In this document: positions 1 through 8,433 of the stretch, in pieces
Layout: each line of letters opens with the position of its first letter
How positions within the stretch are numbered: the first letter of the stretch is position 1
Assembly (NCBI RefSeq): GCF_965208485.1
Contig: NZ_OZ242344.1
Coordinates: 3,286,001 to 3,350,000 of the forward strand
Direction: 5' to 3'
Source of the DNA: Poriferisodalis sp965208485
GTDB lineage: Bacteria > Actinomycetota > Acidimicrobiia > Acidimicrobiales > Poriferisodalaceae
DNA length: 64,000 nucleotides
Position numbers and translations under genes: made by a program
Notes under the pieces: model-generated
Seen by the model: the letters and a program-made list of their open reading frames with translations, nothing else
What the model was told of the DNA's origin: nothing
Database searches by the model: none

Positions 1-184
1 CCGCTCCGGTCACCACAATGGCGCGGACGTCAGGATCGGCAGCAGCTCGATCCAAGGCGTCGAAATAGCCGGTTCCCAGTTCGCCAGTCCAAGCGTTCAG
101 GCGCTCAGGACGGTTCAGCGTGATGACCGCTACACCGTCGTCAGCCTCGTACAGCACCGTCGCATCTGATTCGGCGTCATTCAT
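1..184 (-). CDS. Enoyl-CoA hydratase/isomerase (crotonase) family, N-terminal part
   Basis: The gene runs off the left edge, so only about the first 61 residues are visible. Reading leftwards from an ATG at 184, they include VAVITLNRPERLNAW, the first strand and turn typical of crotonase-fold proteins, followed by an acidic helix and VRAIVVTGA, the strand leading to the oxyanion hole. The family binds acyl-CoA thioesters and catalyses hydration, isomerisation or hydrolysis in the cytoplasm. The catalytic glutamates would lie outside the window, so the exact reaction cannot be read. The family call is secure. Confidence 0.85.
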   Translation of the reverse strand, partial: MNDAESDATVLYEADDGVAVITLNRPERLNAWTGELGTGYFDALDRAAADPDVRAIVVTGA

Positions 185-240
185 CCGGTTCCTCCTCGTT
201 CATTCCGATTCGTTCATTCCGATTCGCCACAGTACTCGCG

Positions 241-717
241 CTAGTTCTGAGGAACCTCTTCGACGGTCACTGTGTCCATTGTGTCGCCGACCGAGATGGC
301 GAGCGCCACATCCATCCCCTCGATCACGTAACCGAACAGGTTGTAGGCGGGCTGCAGCTTCTGGCGGCAGTCGTCGATGCAGATGAAGAACTGGCTGCCG
401 TTGGTGTCCGATCCGGCATTGGCCATCGCGACCGCCCCCAGCGTGTACTCCCCCTTCACCGGCTCGTCAGCAAAGCGGTACCCCGGTCCCCCGCGCCCCG
501 AGCCTTCCGGGCAGCCTCCCTGGATGACGAAACCGGGCACTACCCGATGGAAGGTGAGTCCCGTGTAGTAGCCGTCCTGGGCCAGGTTCACGAAGTTGTT
601 CACCGTCACCGGGGCGAGTCCCGGATCGAGGTCCATGACGATGCGGCCCTTGGACGTATCGAGCGTGACACGCCAGATCGCATCGGTGTTGATGTTCATA
701 GGGGGTGCTGATGCCAT
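241..717 (-). CDS. Cyclophilin-type peptidyl-prolyl cis-trans isomerase
   Basis: A 158-residue single-domain cyclophilin, the usual size for cytoplasmic bacterial PPIases. It has the family core: a GRIVMDLDP strand, APVTVNNFVNLA, the catalytic arginine region TFHRVVPGFVIQGG, the glycine-rich GRGGPGYRFADE loop and NGSQFFI. The conserved aromatic or tryptophan position is replaced by other residues, as is common in actinobacterial members. There is no signal peptide. Translation could start at 717 or at an internal ATG at 699; a TAGCGT box lies about 9 bases upstream of the 717 start. It likely assists protein folding. The neighbouring 5' DNA is an ISL3 transposase scar, so the promoter region may have been rearranged. 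Confidence 0.93.
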   Translation of the reverse strand: MASAPPMNINTDAIWRVTLDTSKGRIVMDLDPGLAPVTVNNFVNLAQDGYYTGLTFHRVVPGFVIQGGCPEGSGRGGPGYRFADEPVKGEYTLGAVAMANAGSDTNGSQFFICIDDCRQKLQPAYNLFGYVIEGMDVALAISVGDTMDTVTVEEVPQN

Positions 718-721
718 AAGC

Positions 722-1021
722 CGCCGACGCTATCGCCTGCTGCCTAATGCGAGCGCCTACGTCGGGCGAGGCACCACCCACGACCCGCTGTATCGGATGC
801 GGCGGCTGCTGGTCAAAGCCGCCGAGCGCATCACCGAGCGCGGCACGGCGAAACCGCGCGGCCTGCTCGCCGCCGGCGACCCACGAGGCGAGGTCCGCGA
901 CGCATGGCACGCCAAGGAGACCCTGCGCGGCATCTGCCGCGTCGGCGACCGCGAACTCGCGCTCGAAGCGCTCGACGAGTCCTCACGCGACCTCCGCGAC
1001 GAGACGTGCTCCCCGTGCGTG
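722..1021 (+). pseudogene. ISL3-family transposase remnant
   Basis: About 100 codons in one frame resemble the middle of actinobacterial ISL3 transposases: HDPLYRMRRLLVKAAERI, then RGLLAAGDPRGEV and AWHAKETLRGIC. There is no start codon, DDE domain end or terminator in frame, and the similarity stops near 1020. It is an internal fragment of a lost insertion sequence between the cyclophilin and a damaged hipA gene. No terminal inverted repeats were found at its edges. Confidence 0.72.
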
Positions 1022-1038
1022 AGGACTATGTGTGGCGC

Positions 1039-2127
1039 TCAGCGGTCCTGCTCTTGGCTCGCTGCCTCGCGCCACGCTTCTCGGGCGGCACTTGGTGGCT
1101 GGCGTTCGAGGATCGCCCTGCTTCCGGGGCTTCCAGAATGCAGCGGGCAGGGCTGGTGAACGAGTCGTCTTTGGCAGCTGCCTGTGGCTGTTGAAGCGCC
1201 GCATAACACGACTCGGACAGTGGCCTGGGCCGCCGTGGCCTGCTGTGACTTGGTGGCGGGCTTCCGGTTGAGTTGGAATTCTCGACGCACATCCGCAGAC
1301 CGAATCTGCGATTGACGATGAAGTTGCGGCAGCACCGAGGATGTGCGGTCCCTCGGGTCAAGCGCGTCGATCATGTCGCTGATCGCTGCGGGGGTGCTCT
1401 GGAGCAGGCTCATGGCTCGGTCGGCAGTCTCGTCAGGGTCGATTCCCAGTGATCGCGCTGTTCGCTCCCACGCGGAGGGCCGGCTTGACTTGCGCAGTGT
1501 GTAGTCCTTCTCGGCTGCTGCGAGGCCGAGATGTCGGGCCGCGGCCATGCAGATGTGCTCGACGATCTCGGCATCCTCGTAGTCGTCCAGCCCAGGCTTG
1601 AGGATGTGCGTCGTCGGGGTGTCACCGCAGGGAAGCCCCCATTGGCGCCCGTCGAAGTGCAGTGCGCACTTGGCCTGCGCGCCGCCCAAGCTGAACTGAC
1701 CGAGGTTCCCTTCGCCACCCCATGTCGACCAGTCTCGCCGGGCTCGGCGAATCCAGTCAGCGATGTCTCGGTCTGTCAGCGCCTGGACTCCGCTGCTGCG
1801 CTGAGGGGTTCCTGCGCCAGCTGGGAAGAATTGAACAGCGCCGGCGCAGTCAGCGCCGATGTCGGTCGCCAGCAAGTCAATCGGTCTCGTGCTCGAGGCA
1901 TGGTTCCTAGTTGCCCAGACATCTCGAACCTGGGCGTTGTCGGGCAGCAGCCCGTCGACCCACATGCCCACCTCATGGGGGCGACGCAACGGGGGGATGC
2001 TCAGCGACAGCGGTGTCCTGAGCCCACGAAGGTAGGCATCGTCGTACTCGAATGTCGCTTGCCGCCCTGACCCTCCGGCGATCGAACCGGCGAAGCGGCC
2101 GTGCACAAAGACATCAAGGTTCGACAT
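1039..2127 (-). pseudogene. HipA-family toxin kinase with internal deletion of the catalytic core
   Basis: HipA toxins are Ser/Thr kinases (N-terminal couple_hipA plus HipA_C) that phosphorylate a tRNA synthetase and are held inactive by HipB. Residues 1-110 give a good HipA N-domain (DVFVHGRFAGSI, LPDNAQVRDVWA, DCAGAVQF), and residues 150-205 give the start of the kinase domain (FSLGGAQAKCAL, THILKPGLDDYEDAEIVEHI). After HLGLAAA the reading jumps within about 15 residues to the C-terminal tail of the family (SLGIDPDETADRAM, ISDMIDALDPRDR). The catalytic aspartate and metal-binding segments are missing, yet the frame stays open. The last 70 or so residues are unrelated and arginine-rich because the native stop is gone. 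No hipB precedes it. Kinase activity is not expected; it could only act as a decoy or be decaying. Confidence 0.78.
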
Positions 2128-2339
2128 CGAACGCGGGATCTCTCACGCCGCTCACTGTCGGCAGCAACGCGACTTCGTATGGCCGCATGGCTTCTCCGTC
2201 CAGGCAGGCAAACCCTTCGGCGGTGTCCCGCTCGTCGCTGTAGGACTGCGGCACCGGGAATCGGGAGATCTCCCCTTCGCGGGTCATGCAGTCGAAGTTG
2301 CTGACCTCACCATTCCTCGCATCTGAGGTCAAGACCGCG

Positions 2340-2444
2340 GAACAGGCAGTACTCCACGTCGATGGGCTGAGGCGTCTGGTGGATCGGGTAGTCGTCGAAG
2401 CGGTTGAGCACGGCATCCTTCGTTCTGGGGTGCGACGGCGTCAT
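2340..2444 (-). pseudogene. N-terminal scrap of a hydroxyneurosporene-synthase-like (DUF7064/7065-type) protein
   Basis: Reading from an ATG at 2444, a short in-frame stretch contains NRFDDYPIHQTPQPI, the conserved opening of a family common in actinobacteria (lipocalin/CrtC-like, often near CoA-ligases). It then loses similarity. The surrounding 2128-2646 segment has no intact gene. It also contains an unassigned open stretch (about 2117-2300, minus) with the phrase AEGFACLDGEAMRPYEVALL. A C-terminal piece of the same family occurs at about 23840-24269, fused to IS3 DNA. Assignment is from recall of the motif only. Confidence 0.4.
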
Positions 2445-2646
2445 CCTGCACGGGGCCAGCCCTGCCGACTTGCGTCCCATCGGCGAGGAGTACCGCCGCA
2501 CACGCCCCGCCGGCGCCTTTGACGATCTTCCCGCCAATCCCGCGGCGTTACGGCGAAGCTGACCCCGCTCGCGCGGGAGACCACCCAGTGGCACACGGCG
2601 CACCGCCCAGCAGTGGCGAGCGCAGGTTGACAACCGTTGTCAACCT

Positions 2647-2913
2647 ATGCAGACTGGTGATGTGAGCCGCAACACCATGAGCTTTGCTCTTCCCCCCTCG
2701 ATGCGGAGCTACATCGACGAGCGGGTCCGAGGCGGCGAGTACGGCAACACCAGCGAGTACCTGCGCGATCTCATCCGGCGCGATCAGCAAGCTGAGGCAG
2801 CGCGCCGGTTCCGCCAGCTGATCGCAGAGGGGATCGAGTCGGGTGAGGGTCGGGTGCTGACCTCGGAAGTAGTCGATGAACTCCGCGCAAGCGCGTTCGA
2901 ACGAACGGTGTGA
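2647..2913 (+). CDS. parD: ParD-family type II antitoxin
   Basis: An 88-residue protein with the ParD ribbon-helix-helix N-terminus (MSFALPPSMRSYIDERV, then GNTSEYLRDLIRRDQ) and a charged C-terminal tail that would wrap the toxin. The RHH dimer binds the operon promoter, and the tail neutralises ParE. ATG at 2647 is used here; ATG at 2677 would start directly at the RHH strand. Its stop overlaps the next gene's start by four bases (GTGA), giving translational coupling typical of toxin-antitoxin operons. A 12-base inverted pair, caaccgttg/tcaacc, just upstream (about 2629-2646) could be the operator. Confidence 0.92.
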   Translation: MQTGDVSRNTMSFALPPSMRSYIDERVRGGEYGNTSEYLRDLIRRDQQAEAARRFRQLIAEGIESGEGRVLTSEVVDELRASAFERTV

Positions 2914-3224
2914 GCGAGGTACGGCTACGCCCGCTCGCTGAGGTCGACTTGGTCGAACGCAGCGAGTACTACCGATCTGAGGGCGGCGACGATCTCGGCC
3001 GACGCTTCTTCGATACATCGATCGCAACTTTGGGAGAGATCGAGCGCATGCCAGGCGCCGGCTCGTTGCGAATCGGCGAGTTGTGCGGTGTCGATGGCCT
3101 GCGATCCCGTCGGCTGGCAGGGTATCCGTGCGGCTGGTTCTACTTCGAGCGCCGCGATCACGTCGACGTAGTCCGCCTCCTCGCCTATGCCCAGGATCTC
3201 GAGGCGATTCTGGGCGGTCGATGA
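2910..3224 (+). CDS. parE: ParE/RelE-fold type II toxin
   Basis: A 104-residue protein starting with GTG at 2910 inside the antitoxin stop. It has the ParE pattern: RLRPLAEVDLVERSEYY (helix after strand 1), a FFDTSIATLGEIERMPG helix pair, the LRSRRLAGYPCGWFYFE strand and the VDVVRLLAYAQDLEAIL C-terminal strand-helix. ParE toxins poison DNA gyrase, although some relatives act on mRNA; the sequence cannot decide which. Directly coupled to the ParD-like antitoxin, it looks intact. Confidence 0.92.
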   Translation: MSEVRLRPLAEVDLVERSEYYRSEGGDDLGRRFFDTSIATLGEIERMPGAGSLRIGELCGVDGLRSRRLAGYPCGWFYFERRDHVDVVRLLAYAQDLEAILGGR

Positions 3225-3391
3225 GAAGATTGATGAGGGGACAGCCTCACCGCGGGCAGCTAGATGCTCGATCAGATCTTCGCCTCGACGAAGCGCAACG
3301 TTGGGCGGCGCAGCCGCCGGGCAGCGTTGCGACCGAGGTTGTTGATGTCGGGTTGTCATACACCCATATTGCATGTATCTATGCTCTTTGC

Positions 3392-3619
3392 ATGACTTCG
3401 TTGCAGATACGCAATGTGCCCGATCAACTGCACCGGCGGCTCAAGGCGCGAGCGGCCCTCGAAGGCCAGTCGCTGTCGGAGTACGCACTGGAGGAGTTGC
3501 GCCGCGCAGCCGAGCGCCCCACCCGTCGCGAACTCATCGAGCGGGTGGCGCGCTTGGAACGCTCGGATGTGTCGATGCCTGCTTGGGAAGCGGTTCGAGC
3601 CGAGCGCGACAGCAGGTGA
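3392..3619 (+). CDS. vapB: VapB/FitA-type antitoxin
   Basis: A 75-residue protein with a FitA/Arc-type ribbon-helix-helix opening (MTSLQIRNVPDQLHRRLK, ARAALEGQSLSEYALEEL) followed by a basic linker and a short C-terminal toxin-binding tail ending near AWEAVRAERDS. The start at 3392 places the RHH strand at the N-terminus. The DNA before it (3355-3391) is AT-rich with TGTATC/TATGCT-like boxes and a repeated ATGCAT-like motif, plausibly the autoregulated promoter. The stop overlaps the VapC start by four bases (GTGA). Confidence 0.92.
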   Translation: MTSLQIRNVPDQLHRRLKARAALEGQSLSEYALEELRRAAERPTRRELIERVARLERSDVSMPAWEAVRAERDSR

Positions 3620-4023
3620 TTGTCCTCGACTCGTCGGCAGCAGTCGAGTGGCTCTTGGGCCTGCCGCTCGCCGATGCCGTCGCGCAGCGACTGTCGCAGG
3701 CCGAGTCCATTCACGCTCCCGCACTTGTTGACGTCGAGGTCGCCCATGTCGTGCGCCGATATGCCGCAGAGGGCGAGATCTCCGATCGCCGGGGCACGGA
3801 GGCTCTCGAAGCACTCGCCGATCTAGACGCCGTCCGCTACAGCCACGAGATGCTGCTGCCGCTGATCTGGCGGCTGCGCCACAACCTCACTGCGTACGAT
3901 GCCGCCTTCGTTGCGCTGGCCGCCGTGCTCGGTGCAACGCTGGTTACCTTGGATGCCGGGATGGCGCGGGCCCGGTGGCCATTGCAGGGCGACGCTCTGT
4001 TCGGGGTGGACCACATCGCCTGA
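3616..4023 (+). CDS. vapC: VapC PIN-domain ribonuclease toxin
   Basis: A 135-residue PIN-domain protein beginning with GTG. The acidic active-site residues are visible: IVLDSSAAVEWL (first Asp), DVEVAHVVRRY (Glu), NLTAYDAAFVALA (Asp in the conserved YDA) and LVTLDAGMA (last Asp). VapC toxins are Mg2+-dependent RNases that cut tRNA or rRNA. It is translationally coupled to the VapB-like gene and is full length. This is the second complete toxin-antitoxin pair of the left-hand island. Confidence 0.95.
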   Translation: MIVLDSSAAVEWLLGLPLADAVAQRLSQAESIHAPALVDVEVAHVVRRYAAEGEISDRRGTEALEALADLDAVRYSHEMLLPLIWRLRHNLTAYDAAFVALAAVLGATLVTLDAGMARARWPLQGDALFGVDHIA

Positions 4024-4107
4024 TGAACGGCTGCCCTCGTGGCAGCATTGTCGGTTGAGACAGCACGGTCTCATGACATTGATAGCACAGAACAGTGCCT
4101 AACAACG

Positions 4108-4134
4108 GATGGAACATTTCTGTTCCATCCGTTA
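4108..4134. promoter_or_regulatory. Probable operator palindrome of the hipBA operon
   Basis: The sequence around 4106-4134 reads as an inverted repeat centred near 4120, with half-sites CGGATGGAACA and TGTTCCATCCG separated by a few bases (tttc). It lies directly before the hipB start. HipB-type repressors bind palindromes of this kind in their own promoter, so autoregulation is inferred. Confidence 0.72.
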
Positions 4135-4144
4135 TGATCTCGCC

Positions 4145-4381
4145 ATGTCGTCGCGATCGTTCAGGAACATCCAGACAGTCGGCCAGTTCGGTATCGAAGT
4201 CCGTCGGCTGCGCGAGGCAGCAGAGTTGACCCAAGCCGCACTGGCCGCACAGGCCGGCGTATCGCGACGTTGGCTCGGACGGCTCGAGCGCGGGCACACC
4301 GGTGCCGAGCTCGCCAACATCATGCGCCTTGCCAGGGCGCTGGGACTCTCTCTGAGGTTCGCGGAGTCTCCGGCACCATGA
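4145..4381 (+). CDS. hipB: HipB-like XRE-family antitoxin/repressor
   Basis: A 78-residue helix-turn-helix protein: FGIEVRRLREAAELTQAALA, AQAGVSRRWLGRLERG (recognition helix) and ANIMRLARALGLSL. HipB proteins bind operators in their own promoter and hold HipA in an inactive complex. The start ATG at 4145 is used; an upstream in-frame ATG at 4109 lies inside the likely operator. That region (4105-4140) carries the inverted pair GGAACA/TGTTCC: cggatggaacatttctgtt followed by ccatccg. The stop overlaps the next gene by four bases (ATGA). Confidence 0.9.
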   Translation: MSSRSFRNIQTVGQFGIEVRRLREAAELTQAALAAQAGVSRRWLGRLERGHTGAELANIMRLARALGLSLRFAESPAP

Positions 4382-4947
4382 ATCACCTGCCGGACCTCAC
4401 GGTCCTCATGAACGGCAGCGTGGCGGCGCACCTGAGCAGCGACTCCCGGGGACATCTGGTTCTCAGGTACGACAGCACCTACATGGATGCGCCCGATGCC
4501 ATCCCGCTGTCGCTGGCGATGCCGTTCACGGAGCGGCCTCACGGACACCGGGCAGTCCAGCGATGGACACAATCGCTTCTGCCTGACAACCCCAGCGTTC
4601 TCAGCCGCTGGTACGACCGGGAGGACGTACAGCAGCGCACACCCTTCGGGTTGCTCTCGACAGCGATCGGCTTGGACTGCGCCGGGGCTGTCCAGTTCTG
4701 CCCAGTCGGCGCCGAGCATCGTCTTGCAGCGCGCTCCAGCGGCATACAGACTCTGACCTCCCAGACGATCAGGCGTGAGCTGAGCGCCATCGTCAATGAT
4801 CCTGATGCGTGGCATTCCGATGACTTGGAGCCGTATTTCAGCCTCGCGGGCTTTCAGTCCAAGATCGCGCTGCATCGCGTCAACGACGGCTGGAGCGATC
4901 TCATGGGCGCAGTCCGCGACGCCGACCTCGTCGGCAAGACCTTCTGA
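4378..4947 (+). pseudogene. hipA: HipA-family toxin, truncated after the N-terminal half
   Basis: The frame opens at an ATG overlapping the hipB stop and encodes 189 residues. These cover the HipA N-domain (LPDLTVLMNGSVAAHL, LLPDNPSVLSRWYDRE, LDCAGAVQFCP, SGIQTLTSQTIRREL) and the first strands of the kinase domain (YFSLAGFQSKIAL, GWSDLMGA). It stops at TGA 4945-4947, before the ATP-binding and catalytic residues. Full HipA proteins are about 410-440 residues. Twenty-four bases later a healthy LLM gene begins, so the 3' half was deleted when the two regions were joined. The fragment cannot be a kinase. Confidence 0.82.
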
Positions 4948-4971
4948 ACGTCGCTGCGAGAGGAATCGGAA

Positions 4972-5997
4972 ATGTCGAGACCTGGGTTGGGCCTGCTGCT
5001 GGGCTTCGAGGACACGATGGCGGATTTCGTGGAGCTGGCCCGTGAGGGCGAAGGCGCTGGGATGGAGTCGATGTACACCGTGGAGGCCGGACGCAGCGCC
5101 TTCGTCTCCGCGGCAGCCGTCATAGCTGCTACCGAGCGGGTCACCGTCGGCACCTACATCGCCAATGCGTATGCCCGGGAGCCGTGGCTGACGGCGATCG
5201 CTGCCCGGGATCTCGACGAGCTGAGCGGCGGCCGGTTCACGCTCGGCCTCGGCACGGGCAACCGCCACTTCAACGAGTGGTACATGGGTGTCGACGATTT
5301 CCGGCCGCTCGGCAAGCTGCGCGACTACATCGAGATCGTGCGCAGCGCCGTGGCCGGCCGGGCGGGGGAGCCGGTGCGCTGCGAAGGCGATCACCACCGC
5401 ATCCGCTGGCGGGCGACGTGGGAGCCGACCCGTCCGTCGATCCCCGTCTACCTGTCCGCCTCGGGGCCCAAGATGGTCCGCCTGGCAGGCGAGGTGGCCG
5501 ACGGTGTCGGCGTTGGCGTGATGTCGTCGGCCGAATTCATGCGCGACATCGTCCGGCCAGCAGCACAGACGGCGGCGACCGAGGCCGGCCGCGACTCCGA
5601 CAGCGTGGGCTTCCTGATGGGTTCCTTCCTCAGCGTCAACAACGACGAGGAGTTGGCGCGCAATGCCACCAAGACCACCATCTGCGGGCTATTCCACCCT
5701 GTACCGCACCCGTACTACGACTCGCAGCTGCGCCAGCTCGGCTTCGCCGACTTCGCCGATGCTGCTGCGAGGCTCATGCCAGAGGGTCAGATTCGCGAGG
5801 CGATCGGCTTGGTACCCGACGAGGTGGTCGACACCATGACCATCACGGGAACGCCGACTCAGTGCGCCGACCGCATCGCCGACTACAGCGGCCTGACCTC
5901 GGAGATCATCCTGTTCCGGGTTGCCCAGCGCACCGATCCGCCCGGATTGGCGGGCTACGAATCTCTGTTCGAAGTCATCGTGCTCGCCGCCAGCTGA
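4972..5997 (+). CDS. LLM-class F420/FMN-dependent oxidoreductase
   Basis: A 341-residue luciferase-like TIM-barrel oxidoreductase. Characteristic segments are GLLLGFEDTMADFVELA, EGAGMESMYTVEAGRS, VTVGTYIANAYAREPWLTA, the RFTLGLGTGNRH strand and the C-terminal VDTMTITGTPTQCADRIADY. This architecture resembles F420-dependent reductases and dehydrogenases of actinobacteria; cofactor and substrate cannot be read from sequence. The AGAGGAATCGGA just upstream is a fair ribosome-binding site for the ATG at 4972. It follows a truncated hipA fragment and precedes an insertion sequence, so its original operon partners may be lost. Confidence 0.9.
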   Translation: MSRPGLGLLLGFEDTMADFVELAREGEGAGMESMYTVEAGRSAFVSAAAVIAATERVTVGTYIANAYAREPWLTAIAARDLDELSGGRFTLGLGTGNRHFNEWYMGVDDFRPLGKLRDYIEIVRSAVAGRAGEPVRCEGDHHRIRWRATWEPTRPSIPVYLSASGPKMVRLAGEVADGVGVGVMSSAEFMRDIVRPAAQTAATEAGRDSDSVGFLMGSFLSVNNDEELARNATKTTICGLFHPVPHPYYDSQLRQLGFADFADAAARLMPEGQIREAIGLVPDEVVDTMTITGTPTQCADRIADYSGLTSEIILFRVAQRTDPPGLAGYESLFEVIVLAAS

Positions 5998-6001
5998 CAT
6001 C

Positions 6002-7751
6002 TCAGCCGCAACCGGATGCTGTCGCCGCTCTGTTGATCTGAAAGCGGCGATGCACTCGGTGCCGTCGGCACCGGCTGTGACGGTGCGAGCCGAAGAATCG
6101 CCTAGGAGTCCGCTGAGCAATCGGCTTGTCGGGGCGGCTGAGTTGTCGGAGGAGTGATCCCGGGCGGGTTCGGTGGTGTGGTGGGCGGGGTTCGGGTCTG
6201 GTGGCGGGTCTGGTGGTGGCCCAGTGGGTGCTGTTGTGGTGGAGTCCGAGGCTGGCGAGGCGTTGGAGGTTCGCTGCTGCTGCGCGCAGCTGCAGCCAGT
6301 GCCGGTTCTTGGCGGCGCCGATGTAGGGGCATCTTCGGGCTCGGCGGGTGAGCCAGGCGATGCTGCGCTCGGCCATGGGACGGTGGGTGCGGTAGTCGCG
6401 TTCGAACTGGGGGGTGCGGGCTTGTGCCCGTGCGGCGGCGAGCAGCCCGTGGTGGGGGTTGATGCTGACGCGGCGTCCGCTGTTGGCGGTGGTGCAGCGC
6501 GTCCGCTGCGGGCATCGGCGGCAGTGCCGCCCGAAGGTTGCTGTGCCGGCGGCGCTGATCGTGACGGTGATGCCCTCGGGGCAGGTGACGGTGCCGGAGA
6601 ACTGCCCGCTGTCGGGGTCGCAGTCGTAGTCGATGTCGAAGTCGTCGATGCTGTAGCCGCCTTCGACGGCGACCCGCAGCGGCGGGGGCTTGATCACCGC
6701 TTCCATCTGGCGTCCGGCGAGGTCGGCTCGCAGAGCCCCGGTGCCATAGGCGCTGTCGGCGAGCACCACGGTGCCCGCCGGCTCGCCGTCGAGCAGTCCC
6801 ATCGCCGCATCAGCGTCGCCCACATCGCCGGCAGTGAGATCGGCGGCGGTGATCAGGCCCGTGTCGGGCTCGGCTGCGATGTGGGCCTTGAAGCCGTCCC
6901 GGTAGCTGTGAGCGGTCTTGTGGGTGTGCCGCGACTCGGGATCGACCACGCTGATCACCCGCCCCTTCGCGGTCCGCCGGGCGATCCGCCACCGCCCCGG
7001 CTCCCCGTCGACGGGCTCGGTGTCCTGGCCCGCGACCAGCCCCAACAGCCCCACCGCGTCCGCCTGGGCATCGTCCAATTCGAGGCCCCCCGCTGCGCCG
7101 ATCAGATCCAACGCGTCATCTGTCAGCTCGCTGACCAGCCGCTCGATGTCCGCAGGGTCCGCCCAGTCCACCACCGGCCCCGCCGGGTCCAGATTGCGTT
7201 CGCGCACCGGAACCTCGCCCAACTCGCCCACCAGCCGCCGCACCCGCCGAATCTGGACCGCCAGCATCGTGACGGTGCCCTGACGGGCGACCGCGTCGTC
7301 GAGCACCGTGGAATCCAGCACACGCCGCTCACGCCCCGCGACCGCGCCCGACGCTGCGATCAGCCCCCGCACCGCCTCGAAGATCCGATCCGGACGCCCG
7401 CCGGCCCGCAGCCTGTTCCGCCACAACGTCAGCACCGTGTGATGGAACGCCTCATCAGTGAGCGCCAGCCCCGCCGCAGCCTTCCACCCCACATCAGTCT
7501 GCAACCGCGCGCACGCCGCCCGATCCGACAGGCCCTCCAACGCCTGCAGCACCATCACCGCGGCCACCACCTCCCCCGGGCGCCGACGGGCGACCACGCC
7601 CACTCGCGAACAGATCCTCGAACAACCCGTCAGCAAACAACCGACAACGATGCTCCGCCAACAACGCACACACCGACCCCCGCGCCAACAGATGCCCGCA
7701 CACCACCGCCGCGTCCAACAACACCCGATCCCGACCCGCTGACCCCTGCAC
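6002..7751 (-). pseudogene. IS1182-family DDE transposase, frameshifted
   Basis: The N-terminus starts at GTG 7751 (QGSAGRDRVLLDAA, SVCALLAEHRCRLF, LFEDLFASGRGRPS). It changes frame near 7580-7600 and continues as PGEVVAAVMVLQALEGLSD, WKAAAGLALTDEAFHHTVL, RVLDSTVLDDAVARQGT, then the DDE region (DPESRHTHKTAHSYRDGFK, VVLADSAYGTGALRADL, CPQRTRCTT zinc-type motif) and YRTHRPMAERSIAWLTRR. That order is the standard IS1182 transposase. The frame reads about 100 bases past the element end to 6002, so the native stop is also lost. One frameshift near the N-terminus probably inactivates it. Confidence 0.85.
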
Positions 7752-7821
7752 CCCACCAGTGTCCCACGCGCCACCCACCCCCCACGCGGAAATCACCGCC
7801 AACAAATCAGCAGTCTCCTAG
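6102..7821. mobile_element. IS1182-family insertion sequence, degraded
   Basis: The element is delimited by CTAG at 6102 and CTAG ending at 7821. Directly inside are imperfect inverted ends: left GAGTCCGCTGA, right (reverse complement) GAGACTGCTGA, 9 of 11 identical. CTAG may be a 4-bp target duplication. It carries one transposase frame on the minus strand, broken by a frameshift. Its ends resemble those of the short inverted-repeat elements elsewhere in the window (13617, 22167, 26915), which suggests it or a relative mobilises them. Family assignment rests on the transposase. Confidence 0.75.
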
Positions 7822-7851
7822 TGCCTCGGGGACGCAAGCCAGCAGTGCGGC

Positions 7852-7995
7852 TCACTGCCGCTTGTCACTCGTATCCGGCTGAGGCTTCGACTCTGGCTGC
7901 GGCTGTTCAAGGCGATCCTTAGCAAGCTGCGCGTAGGCAGCCTGCGATATGGACAGCTGCTCATATCGGGGTTGCTCCGCTCTGCGGTTAGTCAT
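7852..7995 (-). CDS. Small protein of unknown function, 47 aa
   Basis: An ATG at 7995 opens a 47-codon frame (MTNRRAEQPRYEQLSISQAA, continuing with LAKDRLEQPQPESKPQPDT). It is nine bases after the stop of the retropepsin-like gene and on the same strand, so it could be the third gene of that operon. It is hydrophilic, Gln/Pro-rich at its end, and has no signal peptide or recognised domain. The IS1182 element begins about 30 bases beyond its stop. No function is proposed. Confidence 0.4.
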   Translation of the reverse strand: MTNRRAEQPRYEQLSISQAAYAQLAKDRLEQPQPESKPQPDTSDKRQ

Positions 7996-8004
7996 ACGTA
8001 CAAG

Positions 8005-8433
8005 CTACACACTCATGTGAAACTGACCGCTGTGCATGGAAATGTGGTGCTGAGAGAATACGTCCATGCCGAGCAGCACATCGTAGGTGCCGTCACCGAT
8101 GGGTAACTGCACCGCTGTCACCCGTTGCTTGTGGACATAGCTGCCCTTGACAGGTTCCCCGTCCGGTCCGGAGTGACTGGTCTCGACGGGAATATGGATG
8201 TCGAGCACGTACTGATCTGCGGCCACGCTCGGCTGACTGGCTGTGCCGACTGTTCTTACCCCGATGCTGACAGCGTTGAGGGCGGTGGTCACGGCCGGGG
8301 AGATCACCGTTGATGAGGCCCCAGTGTCTACCAGTGCGTGGCAGGCGTGAATCGGATCAGATGAGTCTGGCAGTGCGACACGGACGATCAACAGGATTCG
8401 GTTGCTGCGAACTTTCCCATCGAACGAAGGCAT
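8005..8433 (-). CDS. Retropepsin-like aspartic protease
   Basis: A 142-residue single-domain protein with the retropepsin active-site loop HALVDTGASSTVIS near residue 35 (Asp-Thr-Gly), and the later psi-loop hydrophobic motif YDVLLGMDVFSQHHI near residue 120. Single-domain retropepsins work as dimers, each giving one Asp. There is no signal peptide, so action is probably cytoplasmic. It starts at ATG 8433, sharing one base with the stop of the preceding gene (TGATG), so the two are translationally coupled. Bacterial homologues are widespread but substrates are mostly unknown; here a processing role for its partner is only a guess. Confidence 0.85.
   Translation of the reverse strand: MPSFDGKVRSNRILLIVRVALPDSSDPIHACHALVDTGASSTVISPAVTTALNAVSIGVRTVGTASQPSVAADQYVLDIHIPVETSHSGPDGEPVKGSYVHKQRVTAVQLPIGDGTYDVLLGMDVFSQHHISMHSGQFHMSV

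Noticed and set aside
4972..6041. Alternative plus-strand frame at 5184-6041 as a gene
   Set aside because: It is a shifted frame of the LLM gene, arginine/histidine-rich, with no start signal.
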